Source of the DNA: Trichuris trichiura
Lineage: Eukaryota > Nematoda > Enoplea > Trichinellida > Trichuridae
Direction of reading: 5' to 3'
Assembly: GCA_037903355.1 (NCBI GenBank)
Contig: JBAJFE010000023.1
Span: 124,001 to 188,000 of the forward strand
Length of the DNA stretch: 64,000 bases
Shown here: in pieces, positions 1 to 11,132 of the stretch
Position numbering within the stretch: position 1 is the first letter of the stretch
Layout: the number at the start of each line of letters is the position of its first letter
Notes under the pieces: model-generated
Databases searched by the model: none
What the model saw: only the letters and a program-made list of their open reading frames with translations
Told to the model about the DNA's origin: nothing
Program-made: the position numbers and the translations under genes

Positions 1-622
1 CCTTTGGGAGTCAAGACGAGACCTTTTGTGTGTTTACGCTACAAATGGAAGGGCGCTGCAGTTTGCCGCGCGCGCTAAGCAGCTGTTATTCGGGTACAAG
101 TTCGCCTGTCCTAGGCAAACAGGAGGCGAGCCGCAACGCGACCGCAATGACAAACAAAAAAGGTAGGCGCCGTGACTTTCGTTTGGTTGGCTATGAACTT
201 TTTTTTGTTAGATAATAATTCGCCGGCGACAGACGGCAGACATTGATGAGCGTTTTTATTTAAATAGCGCCGAAAAGGCTGCACCTTTAAACGAAAGGGG
301 TTAAAGGGAGAAGGCAAAAGTCAGTTCGAGCCTTTAGCGTCAACTTGGCTTGCCGTCTTTGTACTTGAATGCCGTAAAGTCGGCGGCAAGCGACCTTACC
401 CCCTTTTTTAGGAAAAAAAATTTACATACTGACTGTAGGCGACTTGATAGGTCGCGCTATCAACGACACCGATCAACAAACAATACGTAAGAACAAAAAG
501 GTCAAAAGTGTCAATCTCAATAGTCGCATTACGTAATAATTGAAACGTAACACGACTAGTTCGCATCTTTTGAGCAACGACGTTAGCAGGCATAAGTAGC
601 AATAAGGCTTAAGATAACATAC
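1..622. other. Flank without a supported gene, probably intron
   Basis: No ORF here has a recognisable domain. If the exon at 623-712 is real, this is its first intron running off the window edge: a donor GTATGT starts on the minus strand at 622. I searched the minus strand for a continuation of a formin GTPase-binding domain and did not find one. Confidence 0.4.
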
Positions 623-712
623 CATAACGTGTTCGAAGCGACGATCCACCTCGTCCGCATCCGGCATTTCCGCCGTACCACCTTTGTCCGCGTCCTTCTC
701 CTTCGCGGCCAT
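623..712 (-). CDS. Probable first coding exon, possibly an FMNL/FRL-type formin (partial)
   Basis: On the minus strand an ATG opens a 30-codon exon rich in charged residues. It ends exactly at a consensus donor, GTATGT, in phase 0. The end of the exon, DADEVDRRFEHVM, resembles the segment that opens the GTPase-binding/FH3 region of FMNL formins, where an ELEERF-type helix precedes a conserved MNLP motif. Formins of this class nucleate actin filaments under Rho-family control. The resemblance covers only about a dozen residues and comes from memory of the family, so the exon is better supported than the name. The N-terminus lacks the Met-Gly myristoylation signal of vertebrate FMNLs. The rest of the gene would lie beyond position 1. 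Confidence 0.3.
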
Positions 713-3093
713 TCACTCTCGTTGAGCATTCAAGGCACTCTAAGCGCGCCTATGCTAACTAACGCAAACGGAGAAGGAGGAGACAGTGCGGGAAACGATA
801 GCTTGTCAAACAGACCCCAAACGACGTATAACGTTTCCGTTGGCAAAACAAGCGCAATGATCATTGCTGCGCCACTGCAGGACAGTGAATCACTGCGCAG
901 CGGGAACAATACGTCAAGCGCGGAGCCGACTTAAACTTCATAACAGGTCCTTGTCGTAGTCGACTTCTCCGGCGGCGACGGCGGCGAAGTCATTAGTACA
1001 GTATGAAATGCTCTCTATATGATTTTCAGGCAGTGTTATAATCTTTTCTTTTACATAGCTAAAATGATACGCTAACGCTCTGTCATCCCTACGGGATGAT
1101 TGGTGTCCGGTCTCTGCAGCCAAGATGAATCATCCTTGACCGCTTGACAAGTGGTTTCGAGTGCAAAGGCGAAAGGCGTCGTCTGATTCTCTAGTCGAAC
1201 AAGCTTCTTGTTTTTGTTGTTGTTGCATTGGAAATAGGCGAAAGCGGGCAAACCTTCGGGCAGTCGTCGAACCGCCGTTGACGGCAATGCAAAAGGTTGC
1301 ATATCTCGAGCGATAAATGAAATTCTAAAAAAAGCCGTCCCTTTGCGCGGCCGGGAGCAACAGGCGCGCAACGAATGAACTATAGGGACTCTTGCAGCCT
1401 TCAAAGGCAGGAAGTCAGTCCGTATAAACCTAATTGCTCTTAGGCGATGCTCAAACCAGCAGAGGTAGCTCGCTTTAAGCTTTTATTTTTTATATTATTT
1501 AAATTTTTTATTAGCATTTATTCTAGAAAACATCAATGGCTCACATAAGCGCGTAAGCAATGCGAGATGGCTGTTTTAAAATGCGTTTTTTCCCGCGTTG
1601 CAAATTCGGCATCCTTATCCAGAATTTGGGCAGCGAAAAGTTTGCTTTTGTTTTGCTAAAGTTGCATTTTTGCATACTAGGCGCTGCGCAATTATTATTA
1701 TTGCCACAAATGGCTCTGCGCATTGTCCGGCGGTTAGACGTGCGAACTAATGGCGAAGGATTGAAGTGCGCGTTGGGATAATTGATTTTTCCGGCCATGT
1801 TGGCAGGCCGTTGCGAATGCACTTTGAAATAATAATATTTTAGCGAGCAATTTGCCCTCTCGCATTTGTTGTGGCATAAAATTGGCAGCGTTCCATTATT
1901 TGCCGCGCAGCGGACGCTTTCGAGCGAGACGACAACAAAAGTTGGATGAATAATTAACAAAGGACTTTTGGAAATGACGGCGTATTTGTTTTCCGCATTG
2001 CCCATAGCGCTGAACAGGCAAATGGCCGCCAACTCGAGGAAACGTCGTCTCAAAAAGGAACAAATAACCGACTGGTTTTCCGCCTCTGACCAACCGACAA
2101 AATGCAATCCATTTCGACAATTGTGTATACCGGCAAAAGGAAAAAAGCTGCAGCGCTTCAATGCGTCTGGTCCAAATTCAATGTCGCTGTTGCATGTCCG
2201 GCTTTTGGCATTTTATTTAAAATTGTCGTCGCCGCCACTTGGCTCAACTCAATGTTGTTCCAACAAGTTGGCCGTCATTTCTGGTGGCAACGCAAAACTA
2301 TTCGAAAAAACTAACTTTGCATCTTTTATGCGCATAACCAACGAGTCGCGTACTCAAAGCATTTCTTAGCGCCCGTAAAGACAACAACTTTCAGCCAAAA
2401 ACGCAAAAAAACTAACACGCATACATTTCGTAAGCAAAAGTTGTAGCTTCTACGCTCTTTCATAGAATATGCCAACGTAGCGCTAGTGAAAAATTAGCAT
2501 TTTGGAAAGCAACAAATGCGTACGGGTTTTTCTTGGCTTAATCTCCTTAAAAGGCTGAAATTGTTTTTGCTTTCGCTGACGCACTGCCAGTGCGTAACTG
2601 TAGCGTTTGTTCGTTGGTTGTTTGTTGTCGAATCTGATCGCTTTGCGCTGAAAAAATGTTAAATTTTCAATTCAAACTGCGCCTAAGAGCAACTTCCTTC
2701 GTCAGATTCTATACACTACAAAAACAATGGCCAAAAAATTAACATAATTGGCCGTAGCTCGAAAAGCGTACGAAATAAATGATGCGCAGGCAAAGAGCCC
2801 AACTTGAAAATTGTGTTGATTACGGTAACGCGCACAATTTCAGTTGTCCAATGTAGATGTGTTTTTTAACCAAGTGTGATAAGCATAGCGAACTAAAAAG
2901 ATATACTCGTTTCAATTTTTCCCCATTCGTCCAATGGTTACGTCCGCTGACAGTATGAGTTGAAAACTATCTGAACAAATAGTCAGGCAGCTTTATGAAT
3001 TCAAAGCTTTTTGCAAAGAATGTAGCAGTTGAAATTTCGATGCATTGGTTCAACTTAATAACAAAAACAGAACACTGTCGGTTATGCTCCCAC

Positions 3094-3264
3094 CGTCATA
3101 CTGTAACTTAGGCGGCCATCCTGTTCTGCGCTTAAATAAATTTAAGGCTAAAGATAAAACCTATATTATGTCTATAACTTAGGCAGGAGAAGCGCGGAAT
3201 AGCTGCTTTGCTTTCTAGTCTAGAGAGAACAGGATAGCCGCTTGCTTAACAGAAAGGAACCTGC
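3094..3264 (+). repeat. Dispersed hairpin repeat (MITE-like), copy 1
   Basis: About 170 bp. It begins with GTCATACTGTAACTT, has a GGC(C/G)GTCGTCC-like block and a self-complementary centre rich in CTTAGGC/GCCTAAG-type words, and ends in AAGGAACCTGC. Three related copies occur at 14,765-14,932 (inverted), 19,005-19,170 and 57,398-57,568. There is no coding capacity, so a non-autonomous DNA element is the simplest reading. Its ends and target duplication are not resolved by eye. Confidence 0.6.
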
Positions 3265-3665
3265 GTATCTCGAAAGGTAAAGCGCATAGTTGAAAAAACC
3301 TACAAAACAACGATAAAGTGCCGGAAAATTTTGTTCTGCAGAAACTGTGAACAGTGTCTAGTTTTCGCTGCTCTTTGAATTGGCTGTTTTCCTTTAAATT
3401 GGCTCTATATCATCGCTAGTGGCATACGCGAGCGATCCTCGAATTTTCGGCCTAAATTCTTTCATTCGGTAATACTTGTTTTTCCCTATTGCTTAACTGC
3501 GGACTTGTCGAGCAGCGTTTGCAATCATACAGCCTTTTCAGGTAACAATGAAGTATAACCAACTGATTGCAAAATGTGCTCAGCAAGTCTTTTAAAAATG
3601 CGAGAAAATGCGTACTACTGTTTTCGCTAGACCGTATTGGTTTTTGTTGCGCAAAATTCTTTAGA

Positions 3666-3979
3666 TAGGGACTTGGCAATGTCCCAAGAATAAAGGAACC
3701 TGAAAACACTTAACCCTTTTTTTCCCTCTCTTTTGGAATCGGCGGTAAAAGCTACTTTCAAAAAATAGAAAGAATACCTAACTAGCGCTGCTTGCGAACG
3801 AAAGGAATACCTAATTAGAATAGAAAGAATTGCTCCAACATAGGGACTTGGCATTGTTCCAAGAACTAAGGAACCTGAAAACATTTAACTCTTTTTTCCC
3901 ACTCATTAGGAATCGGCGGTAAAAGCTGCTTTCGAGGAATAGAAAGAATACCTAACTGGCGCTGACTGCGCGCGAAAGG
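3666..3979. repeat. Two-copy tandem repeat, period about 175 bp
   Basis: The block starting TAGGGACTTGGCA at 3,666 recurs at 3,841. Each copy continues through GGAACCTGAAAACA, a T-rich run, AATCGGCGGTAAAAGCT and GAATAGAAAGAATACC-type segments. Between the copies there are scattered substitutions and one short spacer. There is no coding signal; the parallel short frames here are a by-product of the duplication. Confidence 0.65.
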
Positions 3980-6036
3980 ATGATGGAGAAACATGTTTCG
4001 CTTGAGTAATTTGTAAAAGGTTTTCCGATGGAAATCCCAACTGTCTCAATACTTGCATTAACAAAATCACATTATCTGCATTCGCCAAACGATTTCAGCA
4101 ATATCCGCAGAAGCCCAAGGAAAAAGCAGATGCAAATTTGGTCTCCGACCATGAAACCCACGTTTTGCGTAACTAATTTTTAATGCAGAACTTTTCTTTG
4201 CATATTATACTAGTTTTTCAATTATTTCAAGCCGATCATCGCTTCTAGTCTGCGGCCAAAGTGCGCGCTACGGCAGTTTTTTCTGAAAAATTGCTATTGG
4301 AACCTGCATTCCAACTACAGTTGGAAATGCAAAGCAGATTGTCAAAATGGGCGAAAAGAAGAGCTTAAATAAAACTTGGTCGCAACCAGCGTTATTCGCG
4401 AACATATAATTTTACATAAACCGCCTCGTTTATTTGTTATAAGTAGCCTTTTAAAATTTTCGAGGAAAAATCAAAAGACGAAAGAATGAGATAAGTAGCG
4501 GCAGCGAGTCAAGAAATTTACCTTATTTTTATTTCTACTTTGCACTGCATCAATACTTTTGTATTACATTAATCTCTTTATATTTTACCTGTTATTAGTA
4601 GTATGCTTGTTTAAAAATCTTAAACGTAATTTATTTTCCATTGTTCTACTCCCAAAAATGGACGACTTTTTCGTTTAAACTCTCGTTCTCGTACCTTTAA
4701 AGTTGCAGCATTTCAAAAATGACATCTTTATGGCCTCGTCATTTCGACTTTTGAAACCTCCGCAAATAAAAGACTTTTATGATCTCTGTAACCCCAAAAG
4801 CAGTATCTACAAGACTTTTATGATAAATTAATAAGACTGCAAGCTAAAGAAAGAGTTAATGCCGAACGAGACGTCCAAATTTTTGAACTTCGCAGACGAA
4901 AACGCCGTTCGTTCCGAGCATTACACGATGTGGAACACGCGTGGAAAAATTGGTAGACAACGCTCGATGGGACATAACTGAAAGCTAGCGCGTGACAAAG
5001 CAAAAAAAAACAAAAACGCAACTCACGGTAAAATGGCCATGCGGGCTCTCTATTGGGTAAGCAAATTTGATGAACGCTGTGGTTTGCAAGATAGCAGTCG
5101 ATGGAATGCCCGACAAGACAGCTTGGTCGAATTGAAAAACGATTACTCCGCTGCGTTGATGATAACAATGTTGACTGCTCATTCTTGAAATAGCTTTCAA
5201 ATCGCTATCAATTTTTGCCCGAGCTCCAATGCTTCCCGCCAAATGGGCAACTGGAGACCGCGAAAAATGGCGCTGCAATTTTTTCTTCAAACTTACTCCT
5301 ATAGGCCAAATGGAGCGAACGGAGAAATATTGCCCTACCGCGATTCAGCTCTCATTTCGGCAAAAATATTACTAATAACAACTACCAATTCGTCTTGTCG
5401 ACGCTGCATTCTGTATTTTAAAAAATTGCCCTCCAAAATGGTCGATTGGAAGCGAGAAAATTGACCGGCGGCTTTTTATGCCCGAAAAGCATTAGTCTTA
5501 AATAATTTGAAGTTAAAATTTATTCAACCGCTCTTTTATGTATTTGCCAGTTTAAATTCTGTACAAAATGAAAATAACAAAAAAAAGTTGAATTTTGCGA
5601 CCCGATAATATGGCGCTAGTGATGCGCAGGTAGAATTTCACATTTCACAAACGACGCTTTTATCGCTAAGCTAAAATGAGTAGCCGCTTGCCGGAGTAGC
5701 GCAAACTTGTTTTCGGAAAGAGACGTCGTGTAAGCGGCTACGCAAATGCGCAGCCAACGTCCCTTTCCGTCGTGCAAGCGTTTTCGCCTACTGTAGCTTA
5801 GTGATAATCAAGATGCGCGCTAGTTCAATTTTTTAAATAAAAAAATTTTGGCTTAGCGGCCGTTGTTTTTCGTAATAAGCGTAGAAAAAGACGCGAGGAT
5901 GATCATTTAAACTTTGCGCAACTGTCCCGCTGTTTTAAAGTGTGTCAGCGTAAGGAGAATCGTCCAACAGCAGCGACTGCCGACGTTGCAACGGGAAGCT
6001 TTCAAATGGTGAACCAGCAGTTCGCAAGAACTTGCA

Positions 6037-6939
6037 ATGGATCGCCAAGTATGGACGAAGCTGAAGGACAAACTGCTGATGCAGGTGAAGCAAAAATGTC
6101 AACAGCCAATGACCATTCCGGAATTGAACCTTATATGTACAACTGTTCAAAGTGAGCTGCAAAAGCAGGCAGCTCTGATCGAATTCAACGGTCCGGTAAA
6201 TATATGCGGCGATATACATGGTCAATATTCAGATTTAGTACGTCTGTTCAACATGACAGGCTATCCTCCAAAGCAACGATATCTCTTTCTTGGAGACTAC
6301 GTCGACAGAGGGCCGCAGTCGATAGAGTGCATTTGTCTGCTATTTTTGTACAAAATTCGTTACCCTCAAAGCGTCTTCCTATTAAGGGGTAATCACGAGT
6401 TCGATAATATCAATCAAGTTTACGGCTTCAATATGGACATTATGCGCCGATACGGTGACATGAAAGTTTGGAAATTGTTCAATCAAACGTTCAGCTGGCT
6501 GCCATTAGCCGCTTTGGTCAATCAACGTATACTATGCATGCATGGCGGTTTGTCGCCTGCGTTAAACAACCTTGACCAAATAAGGACAATTAAACGACCA
6601 ATGAAGATGTCGTACGACAGTTTGACTTGCGATCTTCTCTGGGCTGATCCAAGCAACGAAGTGACAGGTTGGAAAGCGAATATACGCGGCGCCAGCTATA
6701 TGTTCGGTCCGGACGTGGTCATAAGTACTTGTCAAAAGCTCGATCTTGATTTGATCGTCAGAGCGCATCAAGTCGTTCCAAGGGGATACGAATTCTTTGC
6801 TAACAACAAGCTTGTCACAATATTCAGCGCGCCCAATTATTGCGGCGAATTCGACAACGATGGTGCAATTTTGATTGTCGATCACAACGCCACCTGTACG
6901 GTAAAGCAATTCCGTCGTCCGGTTACGAAGAAGAAGTAG
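6037..6939 (+). CDS. PP1-like serine/threonine protein phosphatase catalytic subunit, intronless
   Basis: This 300-residue single-exon ORF encodes a PPP-family metallophosphatase that hydrolyses phosphoserine and phosphothreonine. All metal and phosphate ligands are visible: GDIHG (58-62), GDYVDRG (86-92), RGNHE (117-121), HGG (169-171), RAHQ (242-245) and SAPNYCGEFDN (264-274). The last motif and the short length place it with PP1 rather than PP2A or PP2B. Conserved PP1 has Cys after RGNHE and here it is Phe; the body is clearly divergent and the tail is short and basic (KKK). The ATG at 6,037 gives the usual PP1 N-terminus (a helix before PLIE-like sequence), so I chose it. Neighbouring genes are heavily split, so lack of introns suggests a retroposed, possibly germline-biased PP1 paralogue. 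That is an inference from such expansions in other nematodes. Confidence 0.93.
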   Translation: MDRQVWTKLKDKLLMQVKQKCQQPMTIPELNLICTTVQSELQKQAALIEFNGPVNICGDIHGQYSDLVRLFNMTGYPPKQRYLFLGDYVDRGPQSIECICLLFLYKIRYPQSVFLLRGNHEFDNINQVYGFNMDIMRRYGDMKVWKLFNQTFSWLPLAALVNQRILCMHGGLSPALNNLDQIRTIKRPMKMSYDSLTCDLLWADPSNEVTGWKANIRGASYMFGPDVVISTCQKLDLDLIVRAHQVVPRGYEFFANNKLVTIFSAPNYCGEFDNDGAILIVDHNATCTVKQFRRPVTKKK

Positions 6940-7052
6940 TTTGGCGCGTTTGCCGCAAATGGCCATCGTTCGATTATTTTTCAAACATACGCAACGTGAC
7001 ACAGGCGCAAACCCACTTCTTCTGTTCTTCATCAGCGGTTCATCGGCTCGAT

Positions 7053-7058
7053 AATAAA
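7053..7058 (+). terminator. Candidate poly(A) signal of the phosphatase gene
   Basis: AATAAA lies 114 nt after the phosphatase stop codon and is the first such hexamer downstream on that strand. It fits a short 3' UTR. Confidence 0.45.
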
Positions 7059-7260
7059 GCAGTCTTGTGGAGCGATGCGAAAACAAAATTCCATCCCTTC
7101 GTTCGTCCCTTTTGTTTGCACGTCGACCTGCCGAAACGAGAAATCTTACAAAGGTTGTCAGCGCGGAAGATTAATTTGACAACGTTTGACAGATTCGCTG
7201 GTCTAACTTTACCCTTATAATTTAACGATGATTAGGCGAAGGTGACTGAGAAAAATTGCT

Positions 7261-7431
7261 TCAACAATTGGCGCCCCAACCAATGCGCACTTCGCCACCT
7301 TTGGTAAAACGAGTCTTCTTCTCCAATTCTTTTTCTTTCAATTCACGTTTCCTATTGTCGGCAGGCTGCTCCGCTTGAACTTTTCTATCGTCGACAACTT
7401 TGTCAATGACGACGACGAGGAGGACGCTCGC
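7261..7431 (-). CDS. Candidate C-terminal exon of an unrecognised protein
   Basis: On the minus strand an open frame of 57 codons ends in TGA. It encodes a charged, Lys/Glu-rich segment (RELKEKELEKK) followed by a less biased tail, GGEVRIGWGANC. The composition looks protein-like, but no start or clear acceptor is tied to this frame. A good acceptor (TTTTCAG) just upstream on the same strand leads instead into a different frame ending PTIGNVN. The plus strand also carries an open acidic frame over 7,375-7,557. Only one of the three can be a real exon here. No family recognised. Confidence 0.25.
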   Translation of the reverse strand, partial: ASVLLVVVIDKVVDDRKVQAEQPADNRKRELKEKELEKKTRFTKGGEVRIGWGANC

Positions 7432-7559
7432 TTAGGGCTTTGGGAGCCCTCTGAAAATATGCAAATTATAAAAGAACCTACAGTGGCGCCATCTTGGACA
7501 GATGTTCCACGCTTACGTTGCAGCCGCACTCGACATTCGTCTAATCTGCCTTCGTAGCG

Positions 7560-10500
7560 ATGGGGCTAACGTCAACGCTGATAAGGTGCAGCGGATTTTC
7601 GGCTTAAAAATATTTTCAAAAGAAAAAAGTGAACTTGGCTTGACGCGCGGACGATGGCTCACTTCAGCCCGCAGACTAGAGCGCCTCGTTTTTTGCTCAG
7701 CCGACGTTTCGACGGCATCGATGGCGCTTTTGGATAATAAATAATATTAATAACGCTGGCAGCGGAAAAGGTCGGAAGAATTCGGAAAAGAGAGGCTAGT
7801 AGCTAGCGCCACCTATATCACGCGGGCAAAGGCTTCAATGAAATGGTCAGTCGGTTTGTCGCTAACCAAAAGGGCTGAATAGCTTAAGTGGGGCAAAAAT
7901 ACAACCCTTTTTGGACGTAGGGAAAATGTGGCTGCGCCTCAACGTGACGCGAATGTCCTTGGGCCATTGTAGCCTGCGTTCATTCAACGGAATTTATGAA
8001 AGGACGGGTCGATCGCGGCGTGGTCGTAAGTGTCACGAAAACTTGGAAAGCGCATCAACGGGCGCCGCTGCTTTCTTTGCTCAACGTAACCTTGTCTCCG
8101 CTTAGTTATCTTACTCGTCCTTGTTTATCTTGTATTAGCGGGAAAAACAGGAGCTGAGAAAAGGTTCAAGAATTCTCGCCGCTGCTTCAGCTTTTCAACA
8201 ATGGAACGAAAATGAGCTTATTTGCTTATCATCCTTTAAAGACATTCATTAGAGTCAAGTCTATTGGCGGGAAAAAATAAGGTACATCCCGCCGCCTGGC
8301 AACGGTCGATCGTTCCTTGTTTGCAGCGGTAGCGGTCGCCTTTTACGATGAGGGGATCGAAGGCGAGCAGTTAAAAGTTGCATCGCTGCTCTGGGTCGTG
8401 AATCATTTGTGGCAAATGGCTCCCAGTACGCGGCCGCCAAAGTCAAAGCCATAAAGCACCGAAAAGAGACGATCACTCTTTCGCGCGCGCATCGTCGTCG
8501 TTTGGAAATTGGCCCTTTTCTTCAGCAGCAAAAGATACGGCGCGGCTCGATCGTTGAACATTCCAAAGCGGTGCGCGTTTACCAAACTGCCGACGATTGA
8601 AAAAGGTTCAGGCCGTTAATCCGCATTATTCTATACGGCAGCGCACCGATTCGAGCAAGATGCGATCGCTTCGATTGAATCAATGCGTTCGGGCCCATTT
8701 CAACCTTTTTTTCCAGCTCGCGTGGGCAAAGTCAATTCGAAAAGGCGCCGTTGAGGTCAATCACCTAAGAGGCGACAAATTCTTCTTCTTCGTCTTCGCC
8801 ATCGTAATGTCTCCGGCTGGAGCTCTCAACTCGTTGTTGATAAGTAAAATATGCAAGCGTATATATATATATATACTACATAGGCTATAAAGACGTCGTA
8901 TTTTTGCTTGACAACATCTTCTCTCTCTCAGGGCAACCAAGGCGCGCGCGCTCGCGTACTTATCGACGAAAGTTGAAGCCGGAAACGGTCTTTCACTATT
9001 GGATTCGAAGAAGACGATCCATTGCTCTTCATTACTTGGCAATTTAAAAAGCTCTCTCTGCTCGCGAGCGTTCGGCAATAGTTGCTCAAAAGTTTATTGC
9101 GTCTCGCTACCAGCTGTCAGATTTCGACTGCGACGTGCATAGAAGTTGTTTCCCTTTGGACAACGACCCCCCGTTTCATTCTTCTATTTAATTGTACTGA
9201 AAACGAGGGTTGAAAATGTTACGCGACAACAACAACAACAACAACGGAATGGCCAATTTTTAGAAAAGCTCTTCTGCTGGAAAGGGTTTGCTTGCGCCGG
9301 GAAGCCCAATCGCTTCTCTACGCGTCGTACTGATCGTGTTCCATTGCCAACAAAACTTGTTTCCAGCCTCTATTGCAAACAACAATCTCTCTCTCTCTCC
9401 GTGTCGCGCTGCAAAGCTACAAGCAACAGTAAACATAGACGCGGAATTCGTCTTTTCTATTCTCTTTTTAAACCTCCTCTTTTCGTCAGCTCAAAGTTTA
9501 ACTTACGTCACACTTATGCAAAGTTGATCACTATAGGCTTATCAGCAGCATAAAGAGGGACGACAAAACGAAAGTGAGAGAGAGAGTATAGCGCGCTCAG
9601 AGGCTATTTCCGGCTAAAACGAGCATTCACCGAGTCGAATGACAAATTGCAAGTTGATGGAAGCTCTTAGGGAATTCCAGTTGAGGCGGCTGCGACGGCG
9701 CCCTTAATTCGCCCGTCGCGACGAGCGATTACGTAACGAGAGCGTAGTAGCCCAAAAATCGCTTAGGGCAGTACTTGACCCTTTCGCGTATAGAGAGAGA
9801 GAGAAGGAACGCACCTGAGCGCCAACGGATAATGATGTGCTTAGTAGGCGTTGGAATTTTTGCGCCTCCGCTCTCCTCCTTGTCGACAGCCACTTCACTG
9901 TCCATGGGTCATCGTCGTAGGAAGGACATTGCCATTCAAGGGGACATACAACCCGTTGTCAAAGTGTCGGCATGCGTCGCGTACAAGTTGCTTACCTGTT
10001 TTTTTGCTTTTTCTCGCACGTCACTTGCTTCAAACCGCTGAGCAGACATGTCCGCCGTCACTTCGGGTGGCCATCGCCCGCTGTGCTTAAGGAGCAGCCT
10101 TTCTTCGTTGCCGAGCCGACGCCTCAACGACAGTTGGGTAAGTTTTATACCAAAAAAAAAGTTTGCGCGCGCGCATACTCACGTGACAAGCTAGACCATA
10201 GCTGCTCCATGGCTGGGTGGTCGTCATCTCCTCCGACATATTCATCAATATAGCTAGCAGCTAAGGCTTCTTGTACGCCAACGTAAGCATATAGGCTAAG
10301 GTGGTCAAAACAACTGAGCTCGGTCTCGGCGGTAAGCTTCCGTTGCCGAAGGGTTAGCAAAGTGGAGCACATTGTGTTCGTCCCCCTACCACCGATTGTT
10401 TGAAAATAGCAACTGTGCGTAAGGCGTGACAGACGACGTGAACGTTGCTGTACTAAGGCGATAATAAAAGTTTAATCACCCGCAGGAATTTCGCGGTCGA

Positions 10501-11132
10501 CCTTCGCGCCAATGGAATGTCTCCATTGAAAAATAGGCTCAAGCTATGCAGGTGAATATTTAGCCCCGATCTCCGAAAGAAGAAGCGAAAAATAGAGACT
10601 CACATATAGACAGACGACGAGTTGAGAGAGAGAAAGAGGGAAAGAGAAAAGTTGCATTTCGCCGTGAACGACCGATGAAAGAGCTTGACGTAATCGGTGG
10701 CGCTTGTCGCGGCACGTGTTCAAATCGACCAAGCTTATTACTCTCTATCTAACCTATGCGGAGCAAAGGAGGAGTGAGCAAACATACAAGCAGCCGATAC
10801 ATGCACATATATACGCATAAAAGAGTCACTCTCTCTCTTTTACCTATACGCAATAGAGAGGCGGTACACTGATGAATCTAAATCACCGACGCGACGACGA
10901 CGAAGACGACGACGATGACTTCCTCCTCTTTCGTTCGCTCTCCATGGACCAGTCAAGTCTTCTTCTCTCTGAAAGTTGCCTGTTTCTCCATTAGCTGCCA
11001 TCCTTTCCGGCGGAACACGTCGCTGTCGCCGCTTTCCGGGCCGCTGTCGTCGTCGTAGTCAGGGCTGGTTGTCGGCAGTTCCAGTTTTCAAACTTGGTTT
11101 CCTTTTACTATTGCCGCCTTCATCTTGCTCAG
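7560..11132. other. Intergenic region upstream of chordin with many GA/CT tracts
   Basis: I see no supportable gene. The stretch is notable for repeated CTCTCTCT or GAGAGAGA runs (near 8,921, 9,389, 9,575, 9,791, 10,620 and 10,828), a TA dinucleotide run near 8,862, a CAA run near 9,228, a CG-rich run near 8,941 and a GAC/GAT trinucleotide run near 10,888. It should hold the chordin promoter and 5' UTR, but no TATA or initiator can be assigned with confidence. Confidence 0.45.

Larger units (their letters stand above)
713..5930. other. Long intergenic stretch without a supported gene
   Basis: Open frames occur on both strands, for example overlapping antiparallel frames at about 1,541-2,369. 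They lack ATG starts at their ends, recognisable domains or a splice framework. The stretch holds one copy of the dispersed hairpin repeat (3,094-3,264), a 175-bp tandem duplication (3,666-3,979) and otherwise AT-rich sequence. The last few hundred bases should contain the promoter of the phosphatase gene. I see no clear TATA box, but there is a 10-bp inverted repeat at 5,680-5,689/5,732-5,741. Confidence 0.5.

Noticed and set aside
1541..2369. Long antiparallel open frames (up to 206 codons)
   Set aside because: The long minus frame starts at TTG, not ATG. Both strands are open together, no domain is visible and no splice framework fits.
2919..2960. tRNA-like CCATTCGTCCAATGGTTA
   Set aside because: It resembles the D-arm of tRNA-Glu, but no anticodon arm, T-arm (GGTTCGA) or acceptor partner follows.
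4300..4330. Short hairpin GCATTCCAACT/AGTTGGAAATGC as a microRNA
   Set aside because: The stem is only about 11 bp with a 2-nt loop, far too short for a microRNA precursor.
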